Shown here: positions 39,188 through 51,374 of the stretch, in pieces
Layout of the letters: the number at the start of each line of letters is the position of its first letter
Position numbering within the stretch: position 1 is the first letter of the stretch
Assembly: GCA_963969345.1 (NCBI GenBank)
Contig: OZ017770.1
Span: 9,728,180 to 9,792,179, forward strand
Length of the DNA stretch: 64,000 bases
DNA from: Turbatrix aceti
Lineage: Eukaryota > Nematoda > Chromadorea > Rhabditida > Panagrolaimidae
Direction: 5' to 3'
The notes under the pieces: model-generated
Databases searched by the model: none
What the model was told of the DNA's origin: nothing
What the model saw: the letters and a program-made list of their open reading frames with translations, nothing else
Position numbers and translations under genes: made by a program

Positions 39188-42100
39188 TCAATCACGACAA
39201 ATCAAATTCTTGCAAACTTTATGCAGGAAGAACGGGGGCAGCTGAAAAAAACAAAACAAATAATATCATAACTTTTTTTTTAAAGGATAATAAAAAAACC
39301 ATACCTCATTGTCAATGCAGCGATAGACGACCTCAAGGACCCTTTCGGTTTCAGATACTTCGAAGTATCCCTTGTACCCAAAGCGGAACAAATCGCGGAC
39401 GTACTTTTTGATAGATGGTCTCACGTCGGCTAGGTTGAACCGGCGGCTATCGTCACATTCATGTTTCAAATATCTTAAGAATTCCGATATGATGGACATT
39501 ATGGATGGGACGGTAAACAGGTTCGTCAAAAAGTAGACAGCAGTGGTATCGCGAAGTTCAGTGAGCATCGACGTCGGAAAAGCCTTGGCCCCTGGCATCT
39601 TGGAGTATCTCAGGGCCAGGTCGTACATGTCAAACGCATCTTCGAAGGTTGTGGTCTGCGCGCCGAATTTTGTATAAGTGTCGATAAGCTCCTCGCCGAG
39701 ATCAGCAATTTGGTCACTGGAAAGGCTGGAGTAAAACTCCCGGGTGCGGACAAGATCGCTAAAAATCTTCCTGAGCGCGAAACCGTTTTCCGAAGACGGA
39801 TAATATTGTTTTTTGTTAGTTTTCTGGGTCGATTTCGGGGTCACAGAGACGGTTTTGATGGCATCTACGAGAGACTTGATTTCTTCATCCGTCGCGTTCT
39901 CAGGATTGCCCAGAATAGCAACCAGCGGAGTTTCGGGATCCGTCTGGGGTTTGCCAACCATCTTCCAAGCTTCAGATTCCAGATTACGGAGACCATACCT
40001 CTCCAGCAGCTCGAACTGTTTCGAAATAAGCGAGAGAGTGCTTCTCGAGCTGAGGCAGACGAAATCCGACTTCCGGCACTTGGAGCAAGAATCCGTCGCG
40101 TGATAGGGACAGGAAATGATGGAATGCTTGCAGACGAGGAAGATCGTGGAACACTGCATGTTGCAGACCGAGCACGAAGTCGTGTCCGGCATCATGATAT
40201 CATGGAGACCGTTGCTAGACTTTCCGAGGTTGTATCCAGCCATGAGGAGGTACTCGCGAGCAAAGGTTTCACGCTGAATGATGGCAGTCAGCTCGGTGTA
40301 GAATGCACCGAAGAGATTGGGTTCGAATTTGTAAGCGTCTTTGATCATGCGGAGCACCAAGGTGTCGTGTGAGAAAACAATAGGTCGTTGGACGTCTGCG
40401 TACTGGAGAATGGCTTGGCGGCCTTTTCGCAGCTAAAAAAATTTCTTTGCAACTTTTTGTGATTATAAATTTATGTTTTATTTTTTTTGTGGTTGCAAAA
40501 ATATAATAACTATTGAGAAGGAAAATGTTAAAATTAAAAAAAAAGATAATAAATAATATAATAAAAAAATTAAATAAATAAGTTATAATTTTTTTTATTA
40601 ATTTTTAAAAAATTAAAAATTTTTTGAAAACTTTTCGATCATAAAAACTCACCCAATCAAATGTAGCAAAGTTCACGGCCTCGGCGATGTTGTATCCCGA
40701 GTTGAAACCAGCGTGGTAGGACCTCGGACAGGTAATCACAAACTCTCCCTGGCGCTGTATGACTTTGTATACCCTGATTCCATGTTGCCAAAGCAGCGAA
40801 GGCGGAAACATGGTGTTCATGTGATGCAGAAAGTCCAGATCCTTCAGTGCCATGTTGGGAAAACACGCCCGCATCAATCGATCAAACTTGTAAGCGTCTG
40901 CCTCGGGAATGCCGTACCATACCTTGGGACTTCCTTCGTGATGGTAGTTTACGCTGTACGACCAGTGATCTTCGACGTGCCAGCAGAAGAAGGACATAAA
41001 ACCGCCGACGTAGACCCAGGGTACAGTCATGCCGGATACATCCTCGCCGAGGTAGTGCAGAACACTTCCGCCACCCGTTGACATGTTCAGGAGGTTCCAG
41101 GGATGCGTAGCGTAGTAGGCGTCGTCGGCGGAGGCATTTTCTTTCAGCTTGTCGTAGGCGAGAAAGCCACTGGTGAAGTTGTCAACTTTGAGGTCGGCAG
41201 CGTACATGGAGAATCTCGAAGAATTACGATCACCGATCCAGCGCCAAAGCATGTCTTCCATTTGTTCGATCGACGGCGAACCCATCCGGATTTCGTCTTG
41301 TATGGCTTCCTCCTTGAATTCGCGAAGGGAGTACGTGCTGACTTTTCGGATCTTAGAAGCCTTGTCCGGGATGTACGGCCGAGCCCTGAGAGTGACGTCG
41401 TCTTCGTTCTCAGTGTCGCTGTCCATTGATTGCCTGAAAATTTGTTTTTTATATAAAAACTATTAAAGAACACAAAAAAAACTCACCAAAAGTCATTGAG
41501 CAGTTCCCCGTATTGGAAAGCTTTGTGCATGACAAACTCTGACATCTTGGAAAACCTTTTACGACGGCGCGGAGCCACGCGGATCTTCTTCTGGGGTACA
41601 GGATCAACGTCCTCTGCCGTATGTCGCTTCCGAGAATCGGGGGAAATGGTAAAACGTCGAACAGTTGCCCGGCATCGGCCAGAACGACGTATTCCATTCT
41701 CAGATTCCGTAGAAGAACAAGCTGGTTCAAGCACGGGTGGTTCTATATTGCTAGACGACTCCTCCTCGTCATCCTCTGAGTGATCAGAATCCTCGAGTCC
41801 AATTTTCTGCAGAGAAGGGATGGCTGGCTTGACCGAAGCGGGTGGTTTTGGCTTGGCGACTTCGGCAGAGAGACGAGGGAGCTTTTCGACGATATTTTTC
41901 AGAGCCTGTTCGAAAGGCCGCATCATGAGTGCCAGAACGAGGGTCAGACTATCGTCGTCTCCGCCTTGGAGGATTTCGTCAATCCGAACAGAACGTGACA
42001 GCTCGGTGCTGATGAGACGGAGTTCGTCATTCGATATTCCGAGAATACGAATGACCGGGGTCATAATCTCCTGCCAGGTCATTTCGTAGAGGTGCTCGAG

Positions 42101-42929
42101 CTTCGATGACGGGCCCTGGTCGTCTGGGGATCGTTCCTGGACGAAGCTGCGCAGTTGTTTGGAAACTCCCTTGGCGAGGTTGTCGCGCAACTTTTCGGCA
42201 AGCTCAGTGGCATTCTTGTGACCGTTTTCCATGAGGGAGAAGGCCACGAGCTGGACGAACGACGTAAGAGGGTAGCCGAATGCCGTCGATTTTTTCTCGT
42301 AGATCAGATCATCGACATCGCATACATCCCAGTAGAAATCCCTTGCTCGTTTAAAGATGGTGCCGGCACGGCGATTGCATACAGCTTTGGCTGGCAGTAT
42401 GCACGTTTCGTAGAAACGCTTCAGGTTTTCGGCTTCGCGGGGTACAAGACCGATTCGTTCGCATATAAACGCAAATTTGCGACCATCGGGTATGATTCGA
42501 TGTTCCTTTGCGGCCTAAAAAAATATCTAACTGTAAAACATAAAAAAAAGTTACACAACTTACAACAATCAAATGCGAATAGTTAAACTTCTTTGAGAAA
42601 TTGAATTTCTCAACCGGGGCGTTCATAAGCGACATTATAGTTTCCAGCATAACACACTCACGATTGAACGCATTTGCCTTAGCAAAACACTGAGCACGGG
42701 GCTTGAAACGAGAATCCTGAACGGTGTGAAACTGATTTGGTGGTTTAAATGAAGAATGAGGAATGATTTTGACCACACCATATTTTTGAATTTCTGGATG
42801 CCGTTCAACAAATTTAGTAAAATTTTTCATATCATCTTCTGTAGCGTATAATATGGGTGCTTCAGGAATTTCTTGATATGCAAAGTGGCTATCAATAGTA
42901 CCGCTAGCAATAATGCCAAACGTGAACAT
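39188..42929 (-). CDS. KDM5: KDM5/JARID1-like JmjC histone demethylase lacking PHD fingers
   Basis: Predicted nuclear Fe(II)/2-oxoglutarate enzyme; the family removes methyl groups from H3K4. Five exons (42564-42929, 41487-42514, 40653-41433, 39305-40432, 39188-39241) give about 1,118 aa. Order: JmjN (PEAPILYATEDDM to HSSFKPP, about 22-65), an ARID-like helix block (FICERIGLVPREAENLKRFY), a long acidic/basic linker, then JmjC with the iron ligands present (His and Glu of CWHVED at about 617/619, His of SYHAGFNSGYN at about 705). Next comes a C5HC2 zinc finger (CSVCNMQCS to CSKCRKSDFVCL, about 813-850) and a helical tail. No PHD finger was found between ARID and JmjC or at the C-terminus, unlike typical KDM5. 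A 3' splice site (TTAATTTCAG) just upstream of the ATG implies a 5' non-coding exon or trans-splicing. Confidence 0.88.
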
Positions 42930-42986
42930 GATAAAGAGAAGACTTAGAGATCAATAATTTTCTGAAATTAATAAAAACTATGATTT

Positions 42987-43199
42987 ATGCCGAAAAATCT
43001 GAAAATCGGAGAAAAAAAGAAAGGAAAGGGCGAAAAATATCGTAAAAACAGAAGGGAGGACAATCTTGTCATAAAACGTGCCGAAGGACAAGATGCGTGC
43101 ATAGATGCTCTTTCTCGGTACTCACAAAAAGCAAAAAAGCAGTTGTTCCGCGCAAAAAAAGGATTTTATCATGCACGCTATGGGTCAGTCTTTTTTTGA
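42987..43199 (+). CDS. Small basic ORF, weak eIF1A-like N-terminus
   Basis: It starts MPKNLKIGEKKKGKGEKYRK, then NRREDNLVIKRAEGQD. The pattern (MPKN, Lys/Gly-rich, Arg-rich, then hydrophobic-K-x-x-EGQ) resembles the first ~30 residues of eIF1A. No OB-fold follows: the frame continues as basic sequence and stops after 70 codons, and I found no donor leading to further exons. It lies 58 bp from the divergent KDM5-like start. It may be a pseudogene, a first exon with a distant second exon, or chance. Confidence 0.25.
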   Translation: MPKNLKIGEKKKGKGEKYRKNRREDNLVIKRAEGQDACIDALSRYSQKAKKQLFRAKKGFYHARYGSVFF

Positions 43200-45385
43200 C
43201 GACAAAAAACATGTGAGTCATCAAATCGATCGTCTACGACGACATGTAACGGGAAAAAAAAGAGAGAAAGAACGCGTTCAAACTAAATTACACCGATCTA
43301 CGCTTCGATGAGACAAAAAAAGTCCCGACTGTCAAACAAAGAACACGAGCACAAGCATGAATATTCGTTATTCAAGGGCAATAGCAACTAAGTAAAGCCT
43401 GAAGATGACCGGATGGCACAGGTATTGGATGAGAAACGTGAAAGGGAGAAGGATATAAACTCCAGATTTGCATGTTATATGGATCTAACGCGTTCATTCA
43501 CTGCGTTGAATGAGACTCGACTTCTTCGCAGCGAGAGTACGTAGTGCGCACGCGCTTCACATGACTGCAAGTTGAGTTTATTCTCCGAATCGAGGATTTC
43601 GAGTGCCATGACATCATTTCCTTGTCATTTGGTCACTTTGTGTTTATGTATTTCATTGGTATGTTTTCATTGAAGGTTGAAGGACAGAATAGATGCAATT
43701 AACTTCACTGAGGAGTCCCACGCATTCAGAAATTCACGGATCGAACATCCGACTTTTCCCGAAGTCAATCTGACAATTTCTGTTCAAGTTTGACACCTGT
43801 ACAGGATACGGCCGTCAATCACGGCTACGAGACAAGGCGTCGCCAAACATTATTTTTTTGACGCAATAACTTTTAAGACAAAATGTGATCACATGAACTT
43901 ATCAGCTGCTGGGTTCTGCAGACACGCATGATAACTGACTACTGCTTGCCCAATGTCGGACAAGCCCATTTTTAAGAACAAAAAAAAGGAGTTTGTCCTG
44001 TCTCATAAAACTCGTTTTTGAGTATTGAGTGCTCAAAAATGGTCTCCAGACATTTTTTGCATTGTGCACATTTTGTAAAAATAAATACAGCAGTTGGAAT
44101 GATACTGACAATGTGTAAAAAATGAAAAAATGACAAGATGAAAAACGCTTCCGGGCATCTTTGGAAGGTCATCGTCGACGCGAAAGTTCACCGCGTTACC
44201 AGTAGAACGGCGTCTACTGGATGTCGTGCGCAATCGTAAAAAAAGTGTAATATAATTTTTTTTTGATATTTAAAAAAAAATTTTCAAAAACATTGTTGGC
44301 AGAATTTAACAATTTTTTAAATCTTTTTTGTAATATTTTTTTTATTCAATTTTTTGAAAAAGTGGAAAAATCAGATTAAGCTTATTTTTGGAACGAATTT
44401 TTTTTTCTTGTATCATGAAAATCGAGGTAAACAGTTGTTTATACAACTGTACGAGTATAAGAACTTACCTTACCGTCGAAGATAACGCTTCGAGCCAATG
44501 TGGTCTGCGTGCACCTTGTCTCCAATTATTCTTTATGTAGTCGCTAATACAACTGATTAGGACATCATAAACCTGCCAAAAATAAAGCAAGAGCAATTAT
44601 TGACCATTTATTAATCCCCAAGCTTACAAATGCGCAAAAGCCGTAAATTCATGCTCCTATGATTTATGGGCATTTGTATGTACTTTGTCCAAGTGTCCCA
44701 ACTCGTACAGTTTAGTAGTAGGCATACATATTACTGCATAACTTTTCCCTTGTGCCTTGGTACGTCACATCTCCCTTGATAATTAATCAACGCTTGCACT
44801 TGACATGCACACAGAGGAATTCAAACAAAAAAAATCTGACGTTTTTTGCAAATGAAAAAAAGCAGTCTGTTCGAATGCTACTTGTGCTCTTATAAAAAAA
44901 ATTTATACAAGAAGAAAAAACATTCCAAAGCATTGCTAATGAAACAAAACGATCACGCGAAAGATGTATCAGCTGCTGTTTTTCTATCACATGCAAAAGA
45001 AGTTTGTGTTAAAACAAACGCATGACATTGCTCCATGCTATCGTATCCGTGTTTTTTTTTTAAATCTTTGCTTCCCAAAAAAGGCAAAAAAAATATTCGT
45101 CCTGTGTTTATGCGTTCCTGAGTACAAAAAAAAACAGCCAAAACACTTTCGTCGCTTCTTTATACAATATGTACAATTGTCAGAAAAAAGAGGATCAAAA
45201 AGTTGCTTAAAAATGGTACTGGATGTAAAAAAAAACAGTATTACAATTAAAAGAAAAACTTAAAAAAATGAAAACGACGAAACAAAGGAACAGGAAACGT
45301 CTTTTTTGGGTGTTCTTTTTGTTTTTTGCCTTGATTTATACAATCCAAAAAGGAGGGTGAAAAAGTGGACGGCAGCAGCAACAGC
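43200..45385. other. Largely gene-less region between KDM5-like and ATG8 genes
   Basis: Apart from the candidate exons at 44030-44572, I see AT-rich sequence with long A or T runs. The part next to 45386 is probably the 3' UTR of the ATG8 gene. Confidence 0.4.
44030..44572 (-). CDS. Two candidate exons of an unrecognised gene
   Basis: Exon a (44469-44572) is flanked by TTTATTTTTGGCAG and AAG|GTAAGT, and only one frame is open (VYDVLISCISDYIKNN, then WRQGARRPHWLEALSS). It ends with two bases left over. The next acceptor-like site, ACATCCAG (at 44217), opens a frame that needs exactly one base and continues RRRSTGNAVNFRVDDDLPKM. The phase match supports a real gene, but the first exon(s) and the 3' end are not defined. 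The second frame runs to about 44033 before a stop and may be cut earlier by a weak donor. Confidence 0.4.
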
Positions 45386-45818
<433 letters not shown>

Positions 45819-46737
45819 GATGACTATTTACAGCATATGACTGATGAAACGGGGAAAAAGCAGAGCTTCACAAAACTGAAAAAAAAGAGTACAATTAGCA
45901 ATGTCACATGCTTTTTTTCTCTGTATCTCTGCATGAAACCAAACGCAAACGAAAACACAAGCATTATGTAAAAGTTTGTATAACGATACACCATTCGGTA
46001 GAGTCAGATTATTGACCGCTCACGGGACTATTGGTGCACAGAGATAGATAATCTATCGACAAAGAAAGCAAGTGGTCGGCTATTGACCCATCGTCGTATG
46101 ACCCAGCTAATGCAGGTGTATTTAGAAGAGGGGGGCGACGTATCTCATTGTCATTCAACGACTAAATGATTATAGCAATTATAACAATCCTAGCGAGCAT
46201 GCTCTACGGAAACAAAATTCTCTATTCTTTTCTTACTTCTGTCAGTAAATGAATTCTCAAAAAAAAGAGACATAAAACCAAGAGAACAAACTCAAATGAA
46301 GCAAAAATGAAACGTTCACGTGATACTAACTACGAAATCAGCTGATTTGTACTTTCTATCTTCCTTCTCCAGTCGCCATTCGTCTCATATACTACTGCAC
46401 GGGCGAAGAGGAGCGCAGGGGTTGTTGGTGTGTGTCTGAGTCATGGGACCCACAATTTTCGCTGCTGTGCTCCGCTCTGTGAGTGTCGTTCTGTCTGGAT
46501 GTCCAGCGCGTGACGCGTCGAATGACAGCGGTTCCAGTGTGTGCATAGCGCAGTCCAGACAAATGTCTGGAGAACGATGTTCTTGACACGAAAATTTTTT
46601 TCTAATTGTTATTATTAAAATACATATTTTATTTGAAATTCTACTCACCGCTATGCCATTAACGCACTAACTGTACTAACCATATTTTTGTCTGGATTTT
46701 TTTATTTATTCATGAACATGCTTTGAAAATTCTGCTA
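45819..46737. promoter_or_regulatory. Divergent intergenic region, ATG8 / FICD
   Basis: 919 bp between two divergent start codons. It contains the perfect palindrome TCCAGACATTTGTCTGGA (about 46553-46570) within a segment (46385-46600) richer in GC than the rest. Regulatory function is inferred from position only. Confidence 0.45.
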
Positions 46738-48476
46738 ATGCGGAAAAAAACGCCTGTTGCCAGTGGCAAGAGACACGTCGACCTTAACTACAATGCTCCG
46801 AAAAAATCAAGGAGTGCATCTTCTTCGGAGGCATCATTATCACCGAGATACTGGATATTCGTCGTGCTGATATCATTTATTGCATCTCTGACCGTTCAGC
46901 TTGGATTTAGCTTCTTTCATGGAATTTTAATAAATTATTCGGTGTGCTTCAATCCGATCATTCCGGAACACACAAAAAAGTATTTTGAGTGTGTAGGATT
47001 TCGACGAAAAGATCTCGCCATCGATGACCAGAGAATTTCCTACTTCTACGAGCCCTCTCCTGTCGAGCCGTGGATCGACATTGACGAAAAGGGAAAGCAA
47101 AAACCTCTCACCTGTAAGCATACCCTTACAGGACAAAAAAATTATTTAAAAAAATTTTAGCTGAAGTCAACCTTTTCCGGCTCGTTGAAGAAACCGCAGT
47201 CGAAGTCAATCCGGCAACCCAGGCGGAAGCCCTAGCGGCTCTGCAGGCTGCAAAGAGGTCACGCGAAGGCGGTCACAATCAGAAAGCCGAAGTCATAATC
47301 GAGCACGCCTATGCCCTCGCACCCCATCATCCGGACATTTTAACGGAATATGGCATTTTTATGGAAACAGTTCGAAACGATGTCCTGGAAGCCGATACTA
47401 TGTACCACAAAGCGCTTCACGTCAATCCACGACATACCGAGGCTCTGACGTAGGTTTCTTCATTGTTACATATTTAAATATGAATTACTAAAAAAATTTT
47501 TATGTTTGCAGACGACGACAAAAAACGCTGCCACTTGTCGAAGAAATTGACAACAAAATGTTACGTGAAATTCATAAAAAACGGGATCTTTTTCTGAGCA
47601 TTCCAAGGTACTGCCCGACGCTGAAGCGTGCAATGCGTGAGTCTTACTTCCAGCACATTTATCATACCATTGCGCTGGAAGGAAATACTTTTACCCTCGG
47701 CGAGACCCGGGCCATGCTGGAATCCAGACAGGTAATACCTGGGAAGAGTCTCATCGAGCACAACGAGATCCTCGGCATGGACGCTGCCTTGCGGTACCTC
47801 AACTCATCCCTGAAGACTGTCAAGACCATCGAAGTCAATGACATCCTTGCTATTCACAAACGAGTTCTCGGATTTGTGGATCCCATTGCTGCGGGAACTT
47901 TTCGTGAAACTCAGGTATACATTACGGATTTTGTTCCTGCTCCTCCGGAATACGTTGAACATGTTAGTTTGCAATTTACAATTTTTTACCTGTAATTTGA
48001 TCCTCAAAAATGTTTTCAGGACATGAATGAATTCATCGACTGGCTGAATGACGACGAAACCCTTCGAATAGATCCCGTTGAACTCGCCGCTCTTGTTCAC
48101 TACAAACTTGTCTTTATACATCCGTTCATCGATGGCAATGGTCGGACAGCGAGGCTTTTGATGAATTTTATTCTCATGCAAGCCGGCTATCCACCTGTCA
48201 TCATACCGGTCGAGCAACGGCGTCTCTACTTTTCAACTTTGAAACTCGCCAACGATGGAGATCTTCGACCATTTATTCGATTTATTGCCAGGATGACAAA
48301 TTCTAGTCTTGATGTGAGTTTTTTTTATCGAAAATGGAACCAAAAAAAATCCTCTTTTTTTTCAGTATTACATGTCTGCTTACCAGGTCGGTGACATTCG
48401 GGAATACTCAGAAACCATCATACCAGCATCGGGTTCATTGCATGCGGATTTACAGAGTCATATAATCGATCCATAA
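46738..48476 (+). CDS. FICD: FIC-domain protein adenylyltransferase (FICD)
   Basis: ER-membrane AMPylase that modifies and de-modifies the chaperone BiP. Exons 46738-47113, 47161-47449, 47512-47962, 48020-48313 and 48366-48476 give 506 aa. I chose the ATG at 46738, which leaves a basic cytosolic N-terminus before one membrane span (about 39-60), as expected for type II topology. A TPR-like region follows ([20 protein letters not shown] and [19 protein letters not shown]). The auto-inhibitory helix carries TIALEGN (Glu at about 278), and the catalytic loop is [12 protein letters not shown] (about 406-417, His 406). All key residues of an active, inhibited class II Fic enzyme are present. The usual human length is 458 aa; the extra is mainly at the N-terminus and the TPR approach. 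Confidence 0.95.
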
Positions 48477-48606
48477 TTTTTTCACCTTTCACTTTTTTCA
48501 CTCTTTGTACACATATTTTTTATTTGTATAGCTTTATTACAAATTCATATCACAAAAAAATATATAAATTGTTTTGTTGACTGCAGTACCCCATGTGCAT
48601 TGAGAC

Positions 48607-49145
48607 CAGAGTTGTTCAATTCGACAATTTTCAGTGCTCGCTCTGCTCGCGCTCTTTGAGCAATTCAATTTTCCGTGCTCGCTCTGCTCATGCTCTTTGA
48701 GTTCCTAAAATTTTCGCGCTCGCTCTGCTCGCGCTCTTTTATTCTCAGATCCTCTGCTCTTGCTCTGCTCACGCTCGTGAGTTGAGCAGGAGCAAGCAAT
48801 GAGCAAACATGGCTCACACAAAAAAAGTGAATTTTAAGACACAAATTCAGTCCTTTGCTAAAAGAAATACCGCATATTGCTTCGAGATACCCCCAACATC
48901 GTGTTTTTGGTCGAAATTACCAGTATTTTAGTATTTGTAGCACTAAATTTATAGTGAGCAGTGCTCATTTTTAAAATTTCTCGCGCTCGCTCTGCTCGCG
49001 CTCTTTGAGCAATTCAATTTTTCGTGCTCGCTCTGCTCATGCTCATTGAGCACTCCAATTTTTCGCGCTCGCTCCGCTCGCGCTCGTGAGCTGAGCAGGA
49101 GCGAGCAGTGAGCAGGAGCAATTTTGTGAGCATCGAACAACTCTG
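48607..49145. mobile_element. hAT-type MITE with GCTCGCTCTGCTCGCGCTC subterminal repeats
   Basis: 539 bp, flanked by the perfect 8-bp direct repeat ATTGAGAC (48599-48606 and 49146-49153). Terminal inverted repeats are CAGAGTTGTTC and GAACAACTCTG (11 bp perfect). This is a textbook hAT signature. Near both ends are tandem units of about 40 bp built on GCTCGCTCTGCTCGCGCTC, separated by TTTGAGCAATTCAATTTT-type spacers, with inverted GAGCAGGAGCGAGCAGTGAG units towards the inner or right side. No transposase ORF. It sits between the convergent FICD and FAM20 genes, outside both coding regions. Confidence 0.9.
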
Positions 49146-49302
49146 ATTGAGACCCGACCGAGGAGAAAGCATAGGAAGATAAAGGCAAAGACACCTGTTA
49201 AGCAGATAAGCGTGAATCGTAAACAACGTTTTGACAAGCATTTTGGGCTTTTTTGGGAGGAATTTCTTTGCTTTAAAAAAAATATTTTTTCTATGATAAA
49301 TT

Positions 49303-51374
49303 TCAGACAGGTAGATTGTCGTTGTTATTATCCTCTGGTTGTGGCTGAGGAGCTTCGATTGCATTTTGGATACTCGCCTTTTGTACTTTCTTGGTGGCAG
49401 TAGGGGCTTCTTCTTCGTCATTGTCTTCCGTATTTGGGATGAGCGGGTTGTGAAATTCTCCAATGACAATTTTGTCGGTGGATGATTTTTTGTCAAAGCA
49501 TTCCAACAGGTACTTCATGATCTTGTGTAGCCTGCGTTCAATTGCTGGATAATGCTTGTAGGCTAAGACTGGCATTATTGGATCTTTGCTCATCGACCTA
49601 AAAAATTTTAATTAAAAAAAAATTTTATGTCAAGGAAAAAATCTCACTCGTGTAAAGCCTTGGTAAGGGATACCGGTCCGTTGTAATAGGTGAGCAGGGT
49701 ATTCAGAGTCGACGGTTTGATGATGCAACACTGCCTCAGGGGCATGAGAATATCGTCATCGTCAAAATCCGTCCTTCCAAACGATCTACCGTTGTCCAGG
49801 TGAATGGCATAGGCAGGAGTATTTTCAAAGACATTGAACGATTCGTAGTGGTGTCTGTCTTGGTTTCCGATGAGGTAGTCCATGATGTGGAGGTCGATGA
49901 GATCGAGGAGTCGTCTGCCGTGGGCATATTGCTTGTCTGTCTTGACTTTCCACTGACAGTACCTCATGTCCTGTTGCCAGAGGGCGACTTGCGTTTTTTT
50001 GGAATACGTTCTAAAATTTTTTGGAATACAAAAAAAAATAAAACTACCAAAAAAGTTTTACAAACCGGCGATAGGGAGATTTGTTATGCTTCCTTGGAAC
50101 GCTGGAATCGTCAGGTAAGAACACCTGGACGGATCCTTCTTTGAGATCAGGTGCCCCACAGATGGCATGGGTAGTATCACAGTAGTAATCGCATTTTCCC
50201 ACAAAACAATGGTTTTTGGCTGAAAAATAATAGCGTTGATAAAATAAGATTCTCAAAAAAAAAAGTTAAAAAAGACAAACAAACCAGGTGACACAAAAAA
50301 TGTTTTTTTAAGCTTTTTATCGGCTTTGTCACGCAGTTCTTTTGTCATATTAACGACTCTTCCAACCGTCGGTACAGCACGTCGAAAACCCAATACTCTG
50401 TAAATATAAAAAATGTTTCATTTCGGTCGAAACAAAAAGAATAGCAAAAACTGACTTGTCCAAGTGAAAAGTTGCAATTTCTGCATTATGACGCTCAAAA
50501 TCGCCAAAATAAAAGTGATTAGGATCAGTTTCGTAGTCTCGACCGTATCGCATGGGCTTGAAGACTGCCTGCTTGTCATTTTCAAACGTAAAAATAAGTT
50601 TAACCTGTGTTCCACCATCCATGATTTGTACATTTCGAATTTCCAGGGTATTGAGGTCTTTTAACAAGTCATCGATAATTCCAGTGTCGTGATACAGATC
50701 ACACGTACCTATTTGTGAATAAAATCTTTCCCAAGTGTCACGTCGAGGTACTGTTTTACTAAAAAAAAAGAATTATTTATTTGTCTTAAAGGTGTCTAAT
50801 TATGGCTTACACGACGCCCTTGACTTCAAAATAAAAAAATTAATTAATTATTATCACACTTACCCCGATTTTTTAAACCAGTAATCGGCAAGCGTATTAT
50901 TAAGACGACATTCACGCTGAATTTCATCGGTGAGATTTAGGCTTCGGATATGCATAAATAATCTCTCGGCAACTTCGTTATCAAATTGTTTTTGTACCCC
51001 TGGAAAAAAAAGTTCATTTGTCATCCCATAAATGAATTAAATCAAAAATAATGATACCGACCTAATTCTTCGTAAGCTACCATAGGTGCATTTAACAGTG
51101 GAGCAGGCTGCGGTTGAAATGCCATTTGTTCGCCGGCCTTCACCTTAATTGGTGGAAAACGCCTGGGATAACTCTGAATACCCCTACCAAGCGGCCAGCC
51201 TAAAAGAAAAGACATTAATTAGAGTAATTAAATTTTATTTAAAAGTGAGAGAAACCTACTCTGATCAAGTTCATCGATAGATGATGATTTTGAAGCAATT
51301 AAAATTAGAAATCCAAAAAATAGTATACATACCACAATAAATACGCGTTTTGTGTAAAACCTTAACGTATTCAT
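49303..51374 (-). CDS. FAM20: FAM20-family secretory-pathway kinase
   Basis: Golgi/ER-lumen kinase that phosphorylates secreted proteins on Ser-x-Glu (FAM20C type) or xylose in proteoglycan linkers (FAM20B type). The start is ATG 51374, followed by one membrane span (about 11-27) and a luminal domain, roughly 540 aa in about eight exons. Landmarks: [20 protein letters not shown] (nucleotide-binding region), FVGKCDYYC and HAICG (disulphide Cys), [11 protein letters not shown] (catalytic loop), [11 protein letters not shown] (metal-binding Asp), [14 protein letters not shown]. The C-terminal ~45 residues form an acidic, then Gln/Pro/Asn-rich extension (EDNDEEEAP to [12 protein letters not shown]). 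An acidic DFDDDDI replaces the usual segment after the metal loop. Sequence around QCC favours FAM20C/nematode FAMK-1 over FAM20B. One intron appears to use GTCGGT as donor. Confidence 0.92.

Noticed and set aside
48607..49145. GC-rich repeated units as a CRISPR-like array or satellite
   Set aside because: The eukaryotic context, unequal spacing, inverted units and the flanking 8-bp duplication with terminal inverted repeats identify a MITE.
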